64,000 nt of DNA from Undaria pinnatifida (GCA_012845835.1 JABAKD010000017.1:3749367-3813366), one strand, 5' to 3'; counted from the first letter of the stretch, positions 47,501 through 56,862 are shown. Notes: generated by a model not told the origin, from the sequence alone. Translations and numbers: made by a program.

Positions 47501-50500
47501 CAACGCGGAACAGGAAAACGATTGTTTTCGTCCGAGTACTTTTGCACTTGCGGAAAATAATTCAAAATAACCGCGGGGTCTGGCACGATGACGTGTGGGT
47601 ATGGCACGCTTGGCCTCCACACCAAGCACGGCATCTACGTACCACCAGCCTACAGAGGTTCTCCCCCCGGCGGCTTGCCACTGCGACAACACGTCTATTC
47701 CATTGCAACTCCACCTCTTCCGTCCCCTCCTCCTCTTTTTCCTCCTCTTCCACTTCCTTCTCGTGCTCTTCTTCCTCCTCCTTATCTCCTTCCTAAACTT
47801 CGTCGCCTTGCTCTTCCGCGTCTTCCCTTTTTCACTTCTCTTCCTCCTCTCCCCCCCCCCTTCCCTCCTCCTCCTTCTCCTCGTCCTTGTCGACAAAGAC
47901 CCAATATCAAGCGCCAAAACAGCCACTGATCAACCAACCCACTTCTTCCCAGCCCCTCCCTTTCTTTCTCCCTTACCCCACACCTCCTTCTCTTATCCGG
48001 TCCCTTGGGTACCCCCACTTCCTCCCTCCACTCGCCCCCTTTCCCTCATAACTTCCTCTCTCCATACACACTCCTTCCTCCCCTCCTCTCACCACACCCC
48101 TTCCACCCATCCCCTCTCCGTCCCCCGCCACCGATCCTCACCAACATGCCCTCTTCTACCCCCCCCGCCCACCGCCACCAAACAACTCACCGTGGGTGCG
48201 ACCTCATTCTCGCCTAGCGCGGTCAACAGTCTCTCAATTCTCAGACACATGTTCTCTAGTCGTGCCAAGCCCCCTCCCCCCCCTCTCCCTCCACCAAAAT
48301 CTCTACGTTGGTGAAATATCACCCTCTTATAGAGTCGTCAACCCCACCCCACTCCACCCCCCTCCCGATCCCGCCTCCATCATCTCACCGTTGGTGCGAT
48401 CTCATTCTCTCCCAAAGTCGCCAAGAGTCGCTTCCTCCTCAGGCGCATGTTCCGCTCTACTCGCGCCAAGTGGGTCGTGAGTCCCCTGAGGGGCCGCTTG
48501 GGGGTCCCCTCCAGCATCCAGGAGCCGTACTCCGGCATCCACTGGCAGCCTTCTGAACGATACGCGTGCTCGTCTTCCCTGACGAGGGCAGCAACACGGC
48601 AGGTCGGGGTACCAAAAGGGGAGGGTATTCTGATGCCGCAGCAGAGAGGCCTCACCGATCCCGAACATCGTACCTGGCTACGAATTCAACGCGACAAACG
48701 GAATGCTACAACACCCGCGTTGGACACAAAAGAAGGGGATGCAAAAATTGCGTCCCCTGGTGTGGGAAAAAGCCTCTCAGTTATGCAGACAGAGGTTGCG
48801 ACAGGTGAACGAACCCCTCGCCCAGGTATACATCAAAAGCATATTGATAGAGTAGTCGGGGGCCCCCAATATGGTAGTCTGAGATAGGCGATATCCCTCT
48901 ATAAGGCGGTCGAAATGGCTTGGCGCGACTGGGGAATCGCTCTCGTGACCCGGAACGAGTAAGGCGGCTTCCCCCGATCAGGCGGTCATAGACCAAAATC
49001 AAATTGTTGCAATAGTACGGGTGCCCCAATAAGGCGGTCTTGAGTGAGGCGATATCCCTCTATAAGGCGGTCAAAATCGTTTGGCCCCACCGGGAAATCA
49101 GTTGCACTCAAAACCTGGAACGAATAAGGCGGGTTCCCTCTGGACGGCGGTCGCATTGCTCTCTCTGCCACAACACCGCTTTACCTGGGGACCCCAAAAT
49201 TTTGTACGATAATGCCAATTTTCGCAATTTTATCTCGAGAAAACGGTTTAGCAAAAAAAATCCATCTCTATCAAAGCACGCGTTTTGGCGTACAAAATGT
49301 GGTGACTGGGACATCAACCGGGAGGGGGGGGCGGAGGGGGAGCAACGCGGAGAGGGCAGGGGCAACGGCAACACGACGGAAGCAAGCAACGGAGACGCGC
49401 GCTAAAATAACGACAGGGGTTACCTGGTAGAACGTTTTCGGGCAACACTTCTCTGCCCAACGAGGCTCCCCAACTACCGTCGGCATACATACCATTGGCG
49501 TTTTCAATCCTTACTGAACAACTACTGCAGGCGACGGAACTGGTCAGCGAGTTGCATTTTCCTTTTCTTCAAAATTAGAGTCTGGGCGAGGTGAAAGTAG
49601 GGATCCTCGAGCCCGCGTGCATCATCGAGTAAAGACGAGAAAGGGGAGCGTACCTCGTCTGGAGCTCTTTGACGACGTCGGCTGCTCTCGTCGATACCCG
49701 CACCTTTCTATTTACGGGGTCCATCTTCAGAATCGCATACTCCACCTGAACACAGAGGCAAGTAAAAAAAGGCGAGAGCATCAGCAAGGGCAACAGGAAG
49801 GGTACGAGAAAAGACAAAGGCAGTACCAAGAGCACGAGTACAAACAACGGCAACAGCAGAAGCAAGAGCAAAGCAAGAAGCAACGCAGGAACACCAGCAA
49901 GAGCAAGAGCAAGAGCAAGGGTACGAGCAACAACATACGCAAGGGAAGAGCAAGAGCTGGAGGAAAAAACAGGCAAGAATAGAGGCAAGAGCAACGGCAG
50001 TAAGGGCAACAGCAGCAGCAATTGCAAGCGCAACACCAGCAGCAACGAAACATAACGTAAAGCAACACGATACAACACAGCAAAGCACGGCGCAGCGCCC
50101 CTTGTACACGACATTGCCCAACACGGACCGACAGCAGCGCAACTCAATTCAAACCAAGACAACCGAACACACTACGAAATAGAAAAAAAAAACTAGCGCA
50201 ACACAACACAACAAAACACAACAGAATACAACACAACACAACACAACAGCAGCACAGCACAAAACAACCGAATCGAGAACATCACCACAACAAAACACAA
50301 CCCAAACCCACAAACAAAAAACAACCCAAAATCCCAAAACAACCCAAAACCCACACCCCCCCCCAAAACAGAAGGCGTGAACTAAGGCGGGGGGGGGGGG
50401 GGGGGGAGACGATAAAACCCAATTCACGCGCTGACTGACCTCATCCCCCCACTTGAGCTCGTCGTTCTGGATCCCCTCAACCTTCCTGTATCTCGACACG

Positions 50501-52446
50501 AACTGGTTCAACCCATGCTCCCTGCACGAAACAAAAGTCCACAAAAAAGCAAGTGGCGGCAGCGGTACATATATTAAAAAAAAAGCAACTGGCCATACGT
50601 GCACGCGGTCAAGGATGGAGGCGTTGGGGGGGGGGTGCGGGGATCGGAGTCGGGGTCGGGGGGGAGGGGATATTTGGCGGCAGTAGCCTGTCCCCGAATC
50701 AGGGGTGCACATGTTGCCGGTCGCCCCGGTGGCGTATCAGGCTATCCTCGAGCCTGGTATAGGTCAGTTTCGTGAGTTCGAGCCCCGCCGAGTGCATACT
50801 CGTATAAATTCGTGGGGACTTTTTCTCGCGCACAAATTGACTTGCGGAAAGCGCGAGAGCGTGAGTTAGCAACATTCGATGAAAAATCGACGAGCAGTGG
50901 GAATGCTGAACCCTATGCGCGATGAAAATTGAAGGCAAGAACCGGGGGGGAGAAGGGACGACACCTGCGACCACGGCTTGTCCAGAAGCTGGAAAGTAGA
51001 AGTGTGCGAAAAAAAAAAATGTAAAGGGCTTAACATCGCACTGCTGTGGTGGACGGACGGTACGCCAGATCTACGGCACACGAGTGTTCCTCGTGTTGCG
51101 CTATAAATATGAGGGGGTGAGAAGCGAGTGTGCTTTTCGGCGCCGGTGGGCCCTAGGAGGGGACAGGATTCGCAACACTCTTGGAAACGTGTCCAGTACC
51201 ACACATCACCAGCTCCACCAACGCCAACACCATCAACACCCACACCAACACCATCAACCTCTCCTTCAACACCACCAACACCAGCACCAGCACCATCAGC
51301 ACCAGCACGGGCAGCAATAGCAGTATAAACACAAACACGTCCAACAACAATATCGGGACCCACATAACAACGACGACATCAACGTCGCCTACAATGCCAT
51401 CTATGCCTACAGCATCAGCAACAAAACCAATGCCTACAACGACAACACATCACCAACCCTGCCAACAAAATCAACAGCAATATCAATAGCAACACCATCA
51501 ACACCAACATCAAAGCCAACACAATCAACCGCCCAAAAAACAAGGGGCACACAACAACACCCCCTTCCCACCCCTCCCCCTTCCCTTACCCTCAGGAAGA
51601 ACGCTAATCGCACACCGGGTGTGCAAATAAAACGCTGCACACCCTCTATAGTGTATGCCGTTGTTTTTTTTTTTTATCCTTTTATCCTCCGGCGGATGGG
51701 GAAAAATAAAGCTTTAGCTCACCACACTTCCACGTATTTTCATACGCGTCGTGTGTCAGCTGCTTTCGCAGCCCAACGCTTTAGTGTATTTTGTTTTCTT
51801 GCTGCTGCCGTTTAGAAGAAACCTTCCACACATTGGACAGATCTTCCCGCTTGATGATATAGATACTAGCAGGGAAGATCTGTATGACCTGGCTCAGGTT
51901 ACCGGGTGGGAGCCGTACAATCTGCATGATCTAGTACACGTTTCGAGGGTTGGATCTACACTCTACATAGAGATCCTGCGCAATGTATCACAACGGCCGA
52001 TACAGGATCTACTTCTGTAGATGATCTATACGATTTATGAGATCTATATGATATGTATCTATAGGATCTACATGATCTATAGGGTATGTATATGATCGTA
52101 TAGGATCTATATGATCTACATGATCTCTATGATCTCTAAGATCTATATGACCTATATGATCTGTACGATCTATGTGATCTGTATGATCTGTCCGAGGTGT
52201 GAAATTTTCATCTCACAACAGTCGAGGTGCCTGCGTACTAAAAAAAACTTCGGCCTTTTACCTTACGTATCCCAGATAAGGCAACGCCTGCCCCCATGGA
52301 AGCGGCGTCCCCACCCGAAGCAAGGCCGATTCACCCCCGGGCACCGCCGACAGCATGCACGTCACGGCCCACACCACGGCCGACGCAGCTGGCTCTCGCA
52401 GCAGGCATCGTCGCCGCCTCCGCCGCTCCGGCCTCACCCCCCTCAT
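35941..52446 (-). CDS. GCLC: Glutamate-cysteine ligase catalytic subunit, 16 exons
   Basis: First enzyme of glutathione synthesis: ATP-dependent joining of L-glutamate and L-cysteine to gamma-glutamylcysteine. Exons in coding order: 52446-52262, 50521-50440, 49745-49654, 48578-48389, 47231-47070, 46652-46512, 46040-45946, 45469-45287, 44315-44177, 43095-43006, 42385-42254, 40159-40064, 39046-38786, 38398-38313, 37448-37289, 36072-35941. All phases join and the frame ends in TGA (741 residues; animal enzymes have about 640). Family motifs in order: VGTPLPWG, ELKWGDEVEY (83-92), PEYGSWMLEGTP, MDAMAFGMG (267-275), DVRWDTISASVDDRT, KSRYDSI, GWRTEFRSLEIQL, RVILALDLNLYMPL, HPDYKQDSVVTDEIAYDL and CPELLG. 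Intron 6 starts GCAAGG (GC-AG). An Arg-rich N-terminal extension precedes Met31; if Met31 is the start, there are 711 residues. The extension could be an organelle transit peptide. Residues 561-591 are a Gly/Ala/Arg-rich insertion. Several introns hold partial copies of neighbouring exons. Confidence 0.95.
36073..37288. other. GCLC intron 15 content
   Basis: About 1.2 kb. Apart from the open frame at 36459 it holds a C-run near 37243-37257 and a pyrimidine-rich stretch close to the exon 15 donor. No element ends were found. Confidence 0.4.
36459..36893 (+). CDS. Unassigned open frame, 144 codons, in GCLC intron 15
   Basis: ATG-initiated frame on the strand opposite GCLC, inside its last intron. 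No domain recognised. The other strand is also fairly open here, so it may be a chance frame or a remnant of an inserted element. The sequence has no obvious simple repeat. Confidence 0.15.
   Translation: MLTARHLIDQVAGFLSEAPKAFHGNGGELVDAPIEETLPRKSVAAAFARLRSASCSHVGPRVPAYVTSSNIASVAMFRCRSMSESSGLDNDVPMWRSPFVWKGAQLFTWGRMDIPFTTPGEKRAPGAGAGSPARPIDDIIAHAA
37675..37735 (-). repeat. Family D (SINE body) copy
   Basis: CACGCAGCTTGCACATGATA, then AAATTGATCGAACTCACCGC and TGACGT. GCLC intron 14. Confidence 0.5.
37803..37922 (+). repeat. Dispersed repeat family F, copy 1
   Basis: A T-run followed by ATCCTCCGGGGGATGGGGAA, AAATAAAGCTTTAGCTCACC, ACACTTCCACGTATTTTCAT and GCTTTCGCAGCCCAACGCT. Nearly identical to 51661-51778 in the same orientation, apart from a short insertion. 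Two such similar copies suggest recent spread. GCLC intron 14. Confidence 0.8.
38053..38194. repeat. CAACTTACA units passing into (CAA)n
   Basis: Nonamer CAACTTACA repeats, then CAACTCACA, then about 24 CAA triplets. Lies about 120 bases from the exon 14 donor in GCLC intron 14. Confidence 0.9.
39093..39200 (-). mobile_element. Element I, C-tract-ending repeat upstream of GCLC exon 13
   Basis: Read in the gene's sense, it contains TCCGTCCCGGCATAGTAGG, GGGGGTCTATGGTCATACGA and GAGTAC, then a C homopolymer of about 22 bases (39070-39092) that merges with the polypyrimidine tract of exon 13. A second copy, in the same position relative to an exon, is at 58886-59012 in another gene. Confidence 0.6.
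39271..39353 (-). pseudogene. Diverged partial copy of GCLC exon 13 with intact acceptor
   Basis: On the minus strand GAAG is followed by an open frame starting VDENTRLAYARDVAPDG, clearly related to the true exon start VDENMRRAHARDA. Similarity ends after about 27 codons and a stop follows without a donor. It is upstream of the real exon in intron 12. If used, it would truncate the enzyme; otherwise it is a decayed duplicate. Confidence 0.75.
39821..39883 (-). pseudogene. Diverged partial copy of GCLC exon 12 with intact donor
   Basis: Minus-strand frame LLLFSLLDLALYIALYK followed by GTGAGC aligns with the 3' half of real exon 12 (VTRVILALDLNLYMPLDK followed by GTAGGC). The flanking AACCCCC..CCC..TCCC stretch is duplicated too, so the unit is about 240 bp. 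A fragment of the exon 12 start is at 40337-40358 on the other side. Confidence 0.7.
40337..40358 (-). pseudogene. Fragment matching the start of GCLC exon 12
   Basis: CAAGCAGCATTCCCGAAAT on the plus strand matches the 5' edge of exon 12 (GTAAGCAGCATTCTCGAAAT). It lies about 180 bases upstream in intron 11, next to a GGGA array. Short, so moderate support. Confidence 0.45.
40527..40672 (+). repeat. Dispersed repeat family B copy
   Basis: TTAGGACTAGCGCATAGATA, then GGCGAAGGCCGCCGAAGACA, GGAGCTCAGAAAAATCTTAG and ACCGTGGGATTACTCGAC. GCLC intron 11. Confidence 0.65.
41212..41275 (-). repeat. Family D (SINE body) copy
   Basis: AACGCAGCTTGAAAAACATT, then GAAATTCGTCGAACTCACAG and CAGACGT. GCLC intron 11. 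Confidence 0.5.
41458..41526. repeat. (GAC)n to (GGC)n microsatellite
   Basis: About 16 GAC triplets followed by six GGC triplets. GCLC intron 11; noncoding in the gene model. Confidence 0.95.
41575..41937. mobile_element. Decayed MITE family A with family G copy
   Basis: Interior landmarks CAACCAGATGAACAGACATA, CCCATGGGCTAGGTATACAA and CCGATGATTTAGGGAATAAC follow MITE-A order. A family G copy (AAATCCAAGCATTTTTGTCC) lies at 41838-41893, and an A-type end, ACCTCTATCGTAGCAGG, comes after it. Probably nested insertions. Confidence 0.45.
42085..42145 (-). repeat. Family D (SINE body) copy
   Basis: CACGCGGCTTGCAAAGATGG, then ATCCCACTCACAACTGACGT. GCLC intron 11. Confidence 0.45.
43118..43525. 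repeat. 18-24 bp minisatellite, GGGGATAGGGGACGCAA-type unit
   Basis: About 20 degenerate copies of GGGATAGGGGACGCAA plus CACG or CTACGG. It starts about 20 bases from the exon 10 acceptor (43095), so it fills the 3' end of GCLC intron 9. In the gene's sense the strand is C/T-rich and could act as an extended polypyrimidine tract. Confidence 0.85.
43617..43872. mobile_element. MITE family A copy
   Basis: CGCGTGCTACGATAGAGGTT at the start and ACCTCTATCGCAGCACGCG at the end: almost perfect inverted repeats. The best-preserved copy in the window. GCLC intron 9. Confidence 0.9.
43880..44176 (-). repeat. GTAC-rich repeats carrying two copies of the exon 9 edge
   Basis: Dense GGTACATGGTAC- and ACGGTACGTACC-like units directly follow the exon 9 donor. 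Within them, 43978-44013 and 44109-44138 resemble the last 30-37 bases of exon 9 plus the donor (real: GACCCG followed by GTACGTAC). The first copy keeps GATCGACCCGGTACGTACC. Three potential 5' splice sites thus lie in a row. Confidence 0.7.
44654..44760 (-). pseudogene. Partial copy of GCLC exon 8 end, donor intact
   Basis: Minus-strand CAGCCGAAGAACAG followed by GTGAGG matches the exon 8 end (CAGCCGAAGAGCAG, GTAAGG). Upstream similarity is diluted by C-rich changes. Located in intron 8, with two more copies between it and the true exon. Confidence 0.65.
44854..44955 (-). pseudogene. Partial copy of GCLC exon 8 end, donor lost
   Basis: Matches the exon 8 3' half through GAGGCTGGGGAGTTCGTAGG, but the donor GT has become AT (GAAGAGCAG followed by ATGAG). 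Part of a 212-bp tandem unit with the next copy (shared TGACCAGGTAAAAAGTCTCA). Confidence 0.7.
45066..45170 (-). pseudogene. Partial copy of GCLC exon 8 end, donor lost
   Basis: Same unit as 44854-44955, shifted by 212 bp and closer to the true exon. Reads EAGEFVGEE like the enzyme, then meets a stop through small changes. The donor is AT instead of GT. Confidence 0.7.
46240..46460. repeat. CCACCA/CACCAC array
   Basis: Degenerate CCACCACAC units followed by CAACACCAACACTACC and a C-run at about 46470-46486. It occupies half of GCLC intron 6, the GC-AG intron. Confidence 0.85.
46740..47010. repeat. Two diverged tandem copies, about 130 bp, in GCLC intron 5
   Basis: Both carry CTCATTATGGGTACGAAACA- or CCCATTATGGGTACAAACCC-like sequence and a GGCATTAGACTA- or GGGATTAGACTA-like end, after an AAACGAAACACAC stretch. 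No exon similarity. Confidence 0.6.
48191..48269 (-). pseudogene. Partial copy of GCLC exon 4 with intact donor and open frame
   Basis: On the minus strand the frame LARLENMCLRIERLLTALG continues into ENEVAPT and a GTGAG donor. The true exon reads LARVERNMRLRRKRLLATLG, ENEIAPT, GTGAG. One codon is deleted in frame, and at least six differences are at synonymous positions. No acceptor was found on its 5' side. It lies in intron 4, about 120 bases past the real donor. Confidence 0.75.
48868..49165. repeat. Two-copy tandem repeat with AAGGCGGTC motifs
   Basis: Units starting at about 48868 and 49030 share GGCGATATCCCTCTATAAGG, CGGTC.AAAT, TGGGGAATC- or GGGAAATCA-like, ACGAGTAAGGCGG- or ACGAATAAGGCGG-like stretches. 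The short motif TAAGGCGGTC occurs several times. GCLC intron 3. Confidence 0.7.
49770..50360. repeat. Purine-rich GCAAGAGCAA repeats, then ACAACACAAC repeats
   Basis: GCLC intron 2 contains degenerate AGCAAGAGCAAGAGC units (49770-50060) and ACACAACACAAC units (50160-50360), followed by a G-run of about 18 bases (50389-50406) next to the exon 2 donor. Leu-rich or Cys-rich frames here are artefacts. Confidence 0.75.
50723..50810 (+). mobile_element. tRNA-related SINE-like element, copy 2
   Basis: GCCCCGGTGGCGTATCAGGC to ACTCGTATAAATT, with B-box-like GTGAGTTCGAGCC. Same orientation and length as 4471-4560. GCLC intron 1. Confidence 0.5.
51183..51500. repeat. CCAACACCATCAACA-type minisatellite
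   Basis: Irregular CAACACCA and CAGCACCA units over about 300 bp in GCLC intron 1. Encodes Asn-Thr runs only by repetition. Confidence 0.8.
51661..51778 (+). repeat. Dispersed repeat family F, copy 2
   Basis: T-run, then ATCCTCCGGCGGATGGGGAA and the same order as 37803-37922 to CGCAGCCCAACGCT. A short stretch present in copy 1 (GATTTAACTCGG) is absent here. Confidence 0.8.
51835..52205 (+). repeat. GATC-rich repeat family E, copy with GATCTATAT tandem
   Basis: Unique-looking head (GGGAAGATCTGTATGACC, ACCGGGTGGGAGCCGTACAA, CGTTTCGAGGGTTGGA, ACAACGGC.GATACAGGATC) followed by GATCTATATGATCTACATGA tandem units to 52200. The head recurs at 60215, and reversed at 54230 and 62255. GCLC intron 1, ending about 60 bases from the exon 1 donor. 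Confidence 0.75.
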
Positions 52447-53959
52447 GAGGGTCTATTCCCCTAGATCCCCACCCAATGCTAACCCCGCCCCGCAACCCCC
52501 CCTAAATGAGCTGATGATGACAATGACGGTCCCGCGCAAGCTACAAAATGATTGCCTGCGGCGGAGGGAGAGGGGGGGGGGGGCGGAGGGAGGGAGGGAA
52601 GGAGGGAGGGAGGAGGGAGGGAGGGAGGGAGAGCAAGATCTGTCAACAGGCAGAAGGAAAGCTTGAGGCCCCGGCAGCACCCAGGCGTCCCCTGGTCCCC
52701 GGTTTTCCGGTAAGTCTAATCTCTAGATGTTTTATCGGAACACAAAAAAAAACGTGGCGATGTCAACAGGCTTCGTTTAGAAGTTGGGCTGGTTCGTGGC
52801 TTAGAAAGAGCGGATAGTGCTCGAGAGTGCTGCATCCTCAGCTGCTATGAGTCTCTCGACAGATTAGCCTTCCGCAGGTTCTCAGCAGAGGTCAACACCT
52901 CGACTTCGAGGCGCTGCAGTGATCGAAACTTGCGGTGCACAAAACGAGAAAAAAAAACGATTCCCAACTGAACGTGTGCACTTCGCTAGCGGGCAGCTAC
53001 AGCTCCCCAAAAGCACCCACGACCGGCCCGCGAAAGTGAGGGACGCTCCTGGTGGGGTGTATCACGGCATCTGGTGCGCCAGACAGCACTCATATGATAG
53101 GCAGCCAGAAGCGACTAAGGAGATGTTTTCGCGATCTCGAACTTGCGAGCCAGCAACACCAGAATCGTTGAAAATCATTTCAATTCACGCGCGGGAGCCT
53201 GACACGATTGGTACATGACCGATAAAAAAACGGTTTTCACCAAAAGTTTGCTGCTCGCCAGGCGGATGATGTGTAACTCTTCTCGAGTCGTGTCCGAAAA
53301 TCCTGCGGCAAATAATATTTCATTCCCGTGAGGGATAGGAAGTTGTGAAGCCAAAAAAAATAGCTAAAAAACACCTGAGAAGCTCCGTATTCTTTTGCTC
53401 TTTGCAGTATTTTTTTCTGAAATTTCGAATCAAGGATCTTGTCTGCAAATGTCATACACTCTATTTTCAAGTGGCTTTCACACGTACGCGAAACGCCTCC
53501 ATAAGAGCTCAACATATTCCTGAGGGAGCAACCGTGGCCTTTTCTGCAACAAGTAACACAGACGCTGGCCAGAAGAGCGAGTATCTGTGGATAGCACCAC
53601 TGCCGTACCGACACAAAAACTGGGGCTCCGATGAAAACTCTGAACAAGGGTGGGGCTCGACTCTTGCTTCGCCCATATTTTATATAAGATAACTAGTAAT
53701 ATTCTGTAATCGTACTTTTCCCGATATTAAAGCCCGGGGGAGTCAAAAAACAAAATAACCCGCTTACCATACATATGATAGAGCAGTACAGTGGAAACTA
53801 CAGTAATATATTTATAAAATACATGTGATGTTAGATCTAGCTCAAAATTCCCCACCCAAAGTAAAAATACCAACACTTACCATTATAGCGGACCCCAAAT
53901 ACGATCCTCCAAATAAAAACTCATCTATATTGTACTTCGAAGTATATTACAAGTACCAA

Positions 53960-54025
53960 CAACGCAGCTTGCAAAGATGAGTATTGACCTAAAATTCGTC
54001 GAACTCACGGCTGACGTCCTTGAAA
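53960..54025 (-). repeat. Family D (SINE body) copy
   Basis: ACGCAGCTTGCAAAGATGAG, then AAAATTCGTCGAACTCACGG and CTGACGT. The best-preserved copy of family D. Confidence 0.55.
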
Positions 54026-54229
54026 TTTGTTTATAAAATAACCCCTGCTCCCTATACAAGACCTGCCGAGCAATGCACCACCAATTTCCGGATCGTGGGG
54101 ATAACGTAGACAAAAACGGCTGCACAACAAATGCTACTCTCGAATTTAGTCTTGTAATAACCCGATTCCCCCTCACTCTAAACCCGATTGCCCCTCATTC
54201 TCACACACTAGAACTTTTCACACCTCCGG

Positions 54230-54490
54230 CAGATCATGACATAGATCATCTACAGATCATCTACAGACCACATAGATCCTGTGTCTGCCGCTCTGAGACG
54301 TTGTGCAGGATCTGTACATAACGAGTACTGATCCAACCTGGAAACATTTACTATTAATAGATCATGCAGATCGTACGGCCCCCACCCGGTAACACGAGCT
54401 AGACCATACAGATCATCCGCGAGAAATCTAGATCACCGAGAGGGGATAGATCATCTGCCCGACGTGTGAAACCTTTCACGTGTCTCGTAC
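54230..54490 (-). repeat. GATC-rich repeat family E, reversed copy
   Basis: GATCATCTACAGATCATCTA, then GTGCAGGATCTGTACATAAC, GATCGTACGGCCCCCACCCG, CTAGACCATACAGATCATCC and GATAGATCATCTGCC. Reverse complement of the head at 51835-52010, with changes. Confidence 0.6.
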
Positions 54491-54919
54491 TGCCGCCGAC
54501 GCCATTGTGAGGATAACGCACACACATATGTATGATACCAGGTATAATGAACAGTCACCATACCAACATTGTTGCACCAAAAGTCCTTCCCTCGACTGGT
54601 AGCCTTGTACACGGAAACTCGGCTCCACCACAGGAGGATGCCTCAACTAAGTTTTTATAAAAATTGAAAAACGTCAGCTGTGAGTACGACCGATTGAATG
54701 GTTTTGTACAAGCTTTTACCAAAGACCAACAACACCAATGATACCGCCGATATAAGGAAGCTATGTTGGTGTTGCAATACTAATGAACCAGGGGCTTGAA
54801 CTAGGGGCTATGATAGGGATGCAAGCAACGCCACAGCAGCAGAAAAACAGCAACGACTGCAGTAGCAGTGCCAGGTAGCAGGAGAGCCAGCAGCTGCGGC
54901 GGCGGCGGCAGCAACGACA

Positions 54920-54922
54920 TCA

Positions 54923-54958
<36 letters not shown>

Positions 54959-54990
54959 GAAGCAGAAGCAACAACAGCACGAGGAACGGT
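54920..54990. repeat. CAG-rich triplet tract
   Basis: About ten CAG units followed by CAGAAG units. A CTG tract about 590 bp downstream (55545-55567) has the opposite sense, so the two could pair. Intergenic. Confidence 0.8.
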
Positions 54991-56862
54991 AGCAGCAACA
55001 GCGGCAGCAACGGTTGAAGGCGATCGAGCCGCTTGCAGAGTGAGGCTTGGGGCGGCGCATGACGGTATCACGCACAGCAGCGAGTTGTATGGTATGCAAT
55101 GGTATGAGAAACTCCGGACACTGCTGCTGTTGTCTCCGGACACTGCGGCTGCGGAGGCGTGCGTACTCCAGCGGAAACATCGCGTGTCCTCCTTTACCTA
55201 CGTACTGCTGTCAACCATTATTGCAAAGCGACTGAAGGGTGTCGTACCGTATATAATACGTACAACAACAACACCTGTACTTACAACTGTCTTGTCGTGT
55301 GCCCGAGGCTATTACTGCTGTACACGAGCTCTGAGTTGAGGTTCATTAGTGGAAGGTCTATCATACGCGGAACACGGTGACAGAGGAACGGCACGAAAGC
55401 GTTGGAAAGCCCCGCATCTCGCCCCGCAGAGCTTAAACAGCAAAGCATCACGCGGCAGGACGCAACCAACTGGCGAGAGAGAGGGCTTCGTACTTTGAGC
55501 TTTGAAGCGCAGCTGCTGCCGTTGCTACTGCTACTGCCGCTGCCGCTGCTGCTGCTGCTGCTGCTGTGCACGACGCAGCGGCAGGCTGACACATGCTTTT
55601 GAGGGTGTGGGGAATTGGGGTGAGTCAAAGCAGCAGAAACCACCGCAAACAAAAAAACATCTTAGTCTAATTCCAAGTCATTAAAACTATATATTTCAAA
55701 TACGTAACTGTCCTCAAAAACGCGGGTGCTACCATGTGTGCTCCCTCCCTGGTTCCCTTGTGGCGATGCGGAAACAGCTGACAGGGAAAGGCCGTCATGA
55801 AGCACAAGGCAGGCCGTCATCAGCCAGCATCAACACAAAAAATTCACGCCGATGGCATCATTCATCCCCTCAGCGGAACTCGGTGCCAGGTAGCACGTGC
55901 CTCGTAGCTCCCTGAACGCTATGATGCTGGCTGCAACCAGCAGCCCCCCAAAAGCTCGCTACCCTATCCGCACACAGAGGCAGCACCGCAAATCGCCGAT
56001 TTCTATACTTCATCCTAGATAAAACCCAACTGTGCCATAAAACGGAGACGAAATCAAGGACACAACAGCAGTGGAGCATCAACATCCACGAGCGAACACC
56101 CTCCTCTTCTTCAAATCAGGACACGGTGGCACGCAGTTCCTCACCTCCGGTATCTTGCCAGCCAAGCAGAGGCGCAGTTGCACTTGATCAGGCTCCACGG
56201 TGGCCACTCTCCTTGCTCTCTCTTACTACACTTAGCTCTCCCGCAGTCTGATGACGCCGCTCTTGATTTGGAGTGGAACAAGCTAAAAAGCTATAAAAAT
56301 AACAAGCTTGCATTTTTGGGTGGGGTTCTCGCGCCGCAAATATTCTAAACATTGATTAGTTGAGTTTTCCCGAAATGCTTTTTCGGGTGTTCGGGTATAT
56401 TTCCACCAATAATGTTTCACCAGCGGGAGCTCTACGACGAAACTGTCAACACTCGGCTTCGACGAAAAACTGGACGACAACGTTGCGTATCACGGTAACA
56501 CAGGATAGGCACGCCTGGCCAGGCGACCAACTTGGGTCTCCTTCACAGCAGCAAAGGGGCCCCCAGCTACCGACGGACGCTGTCTGTGTGCGTGTTCTGC
56601 AGGGCTTCCGCGCAATTAGCACGTCATACATACGGGTAGCAACGTCGGAGTGTCTCAGACGGCAGAAGACGACGACGCCATCATTTTTTCCGAGAGTTGA
56701 AATGACTCGTCATTATTGAGGAGAGTTGGATTGACTTGTTGTCATTATTGAGGAGAGCGTTCAATTGGCTTGCGGTTGACTTGAACTGTGTGTCAGCTGA
56801 ATTGAGGTCCAACTACCTGGAGGAATCTGAGTTTGCCCACTTCGTTTCCGGGGGGACAACCG

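Larger units (their letters stand above)
52447..56862. other. Intergenic region between divergent GCLC and SPATA4-like genes
   Basis: Contains the promoters of both genes. A G(GGA)n run at 52565-52640 lies 120 bp above the GCLC ATG. Other content: a family D copy (53960-54025) and an inverted one near 54655, a reversed family E copy (54230-54490), a CAG-rich patch (about 54920-54990) and a CTG-rich patch (about 55545-55567) in opposite sense. An A/T-rich stretch at 53690-53960 has no features. I could not pin down a TATA box. Confidence 0.5.
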
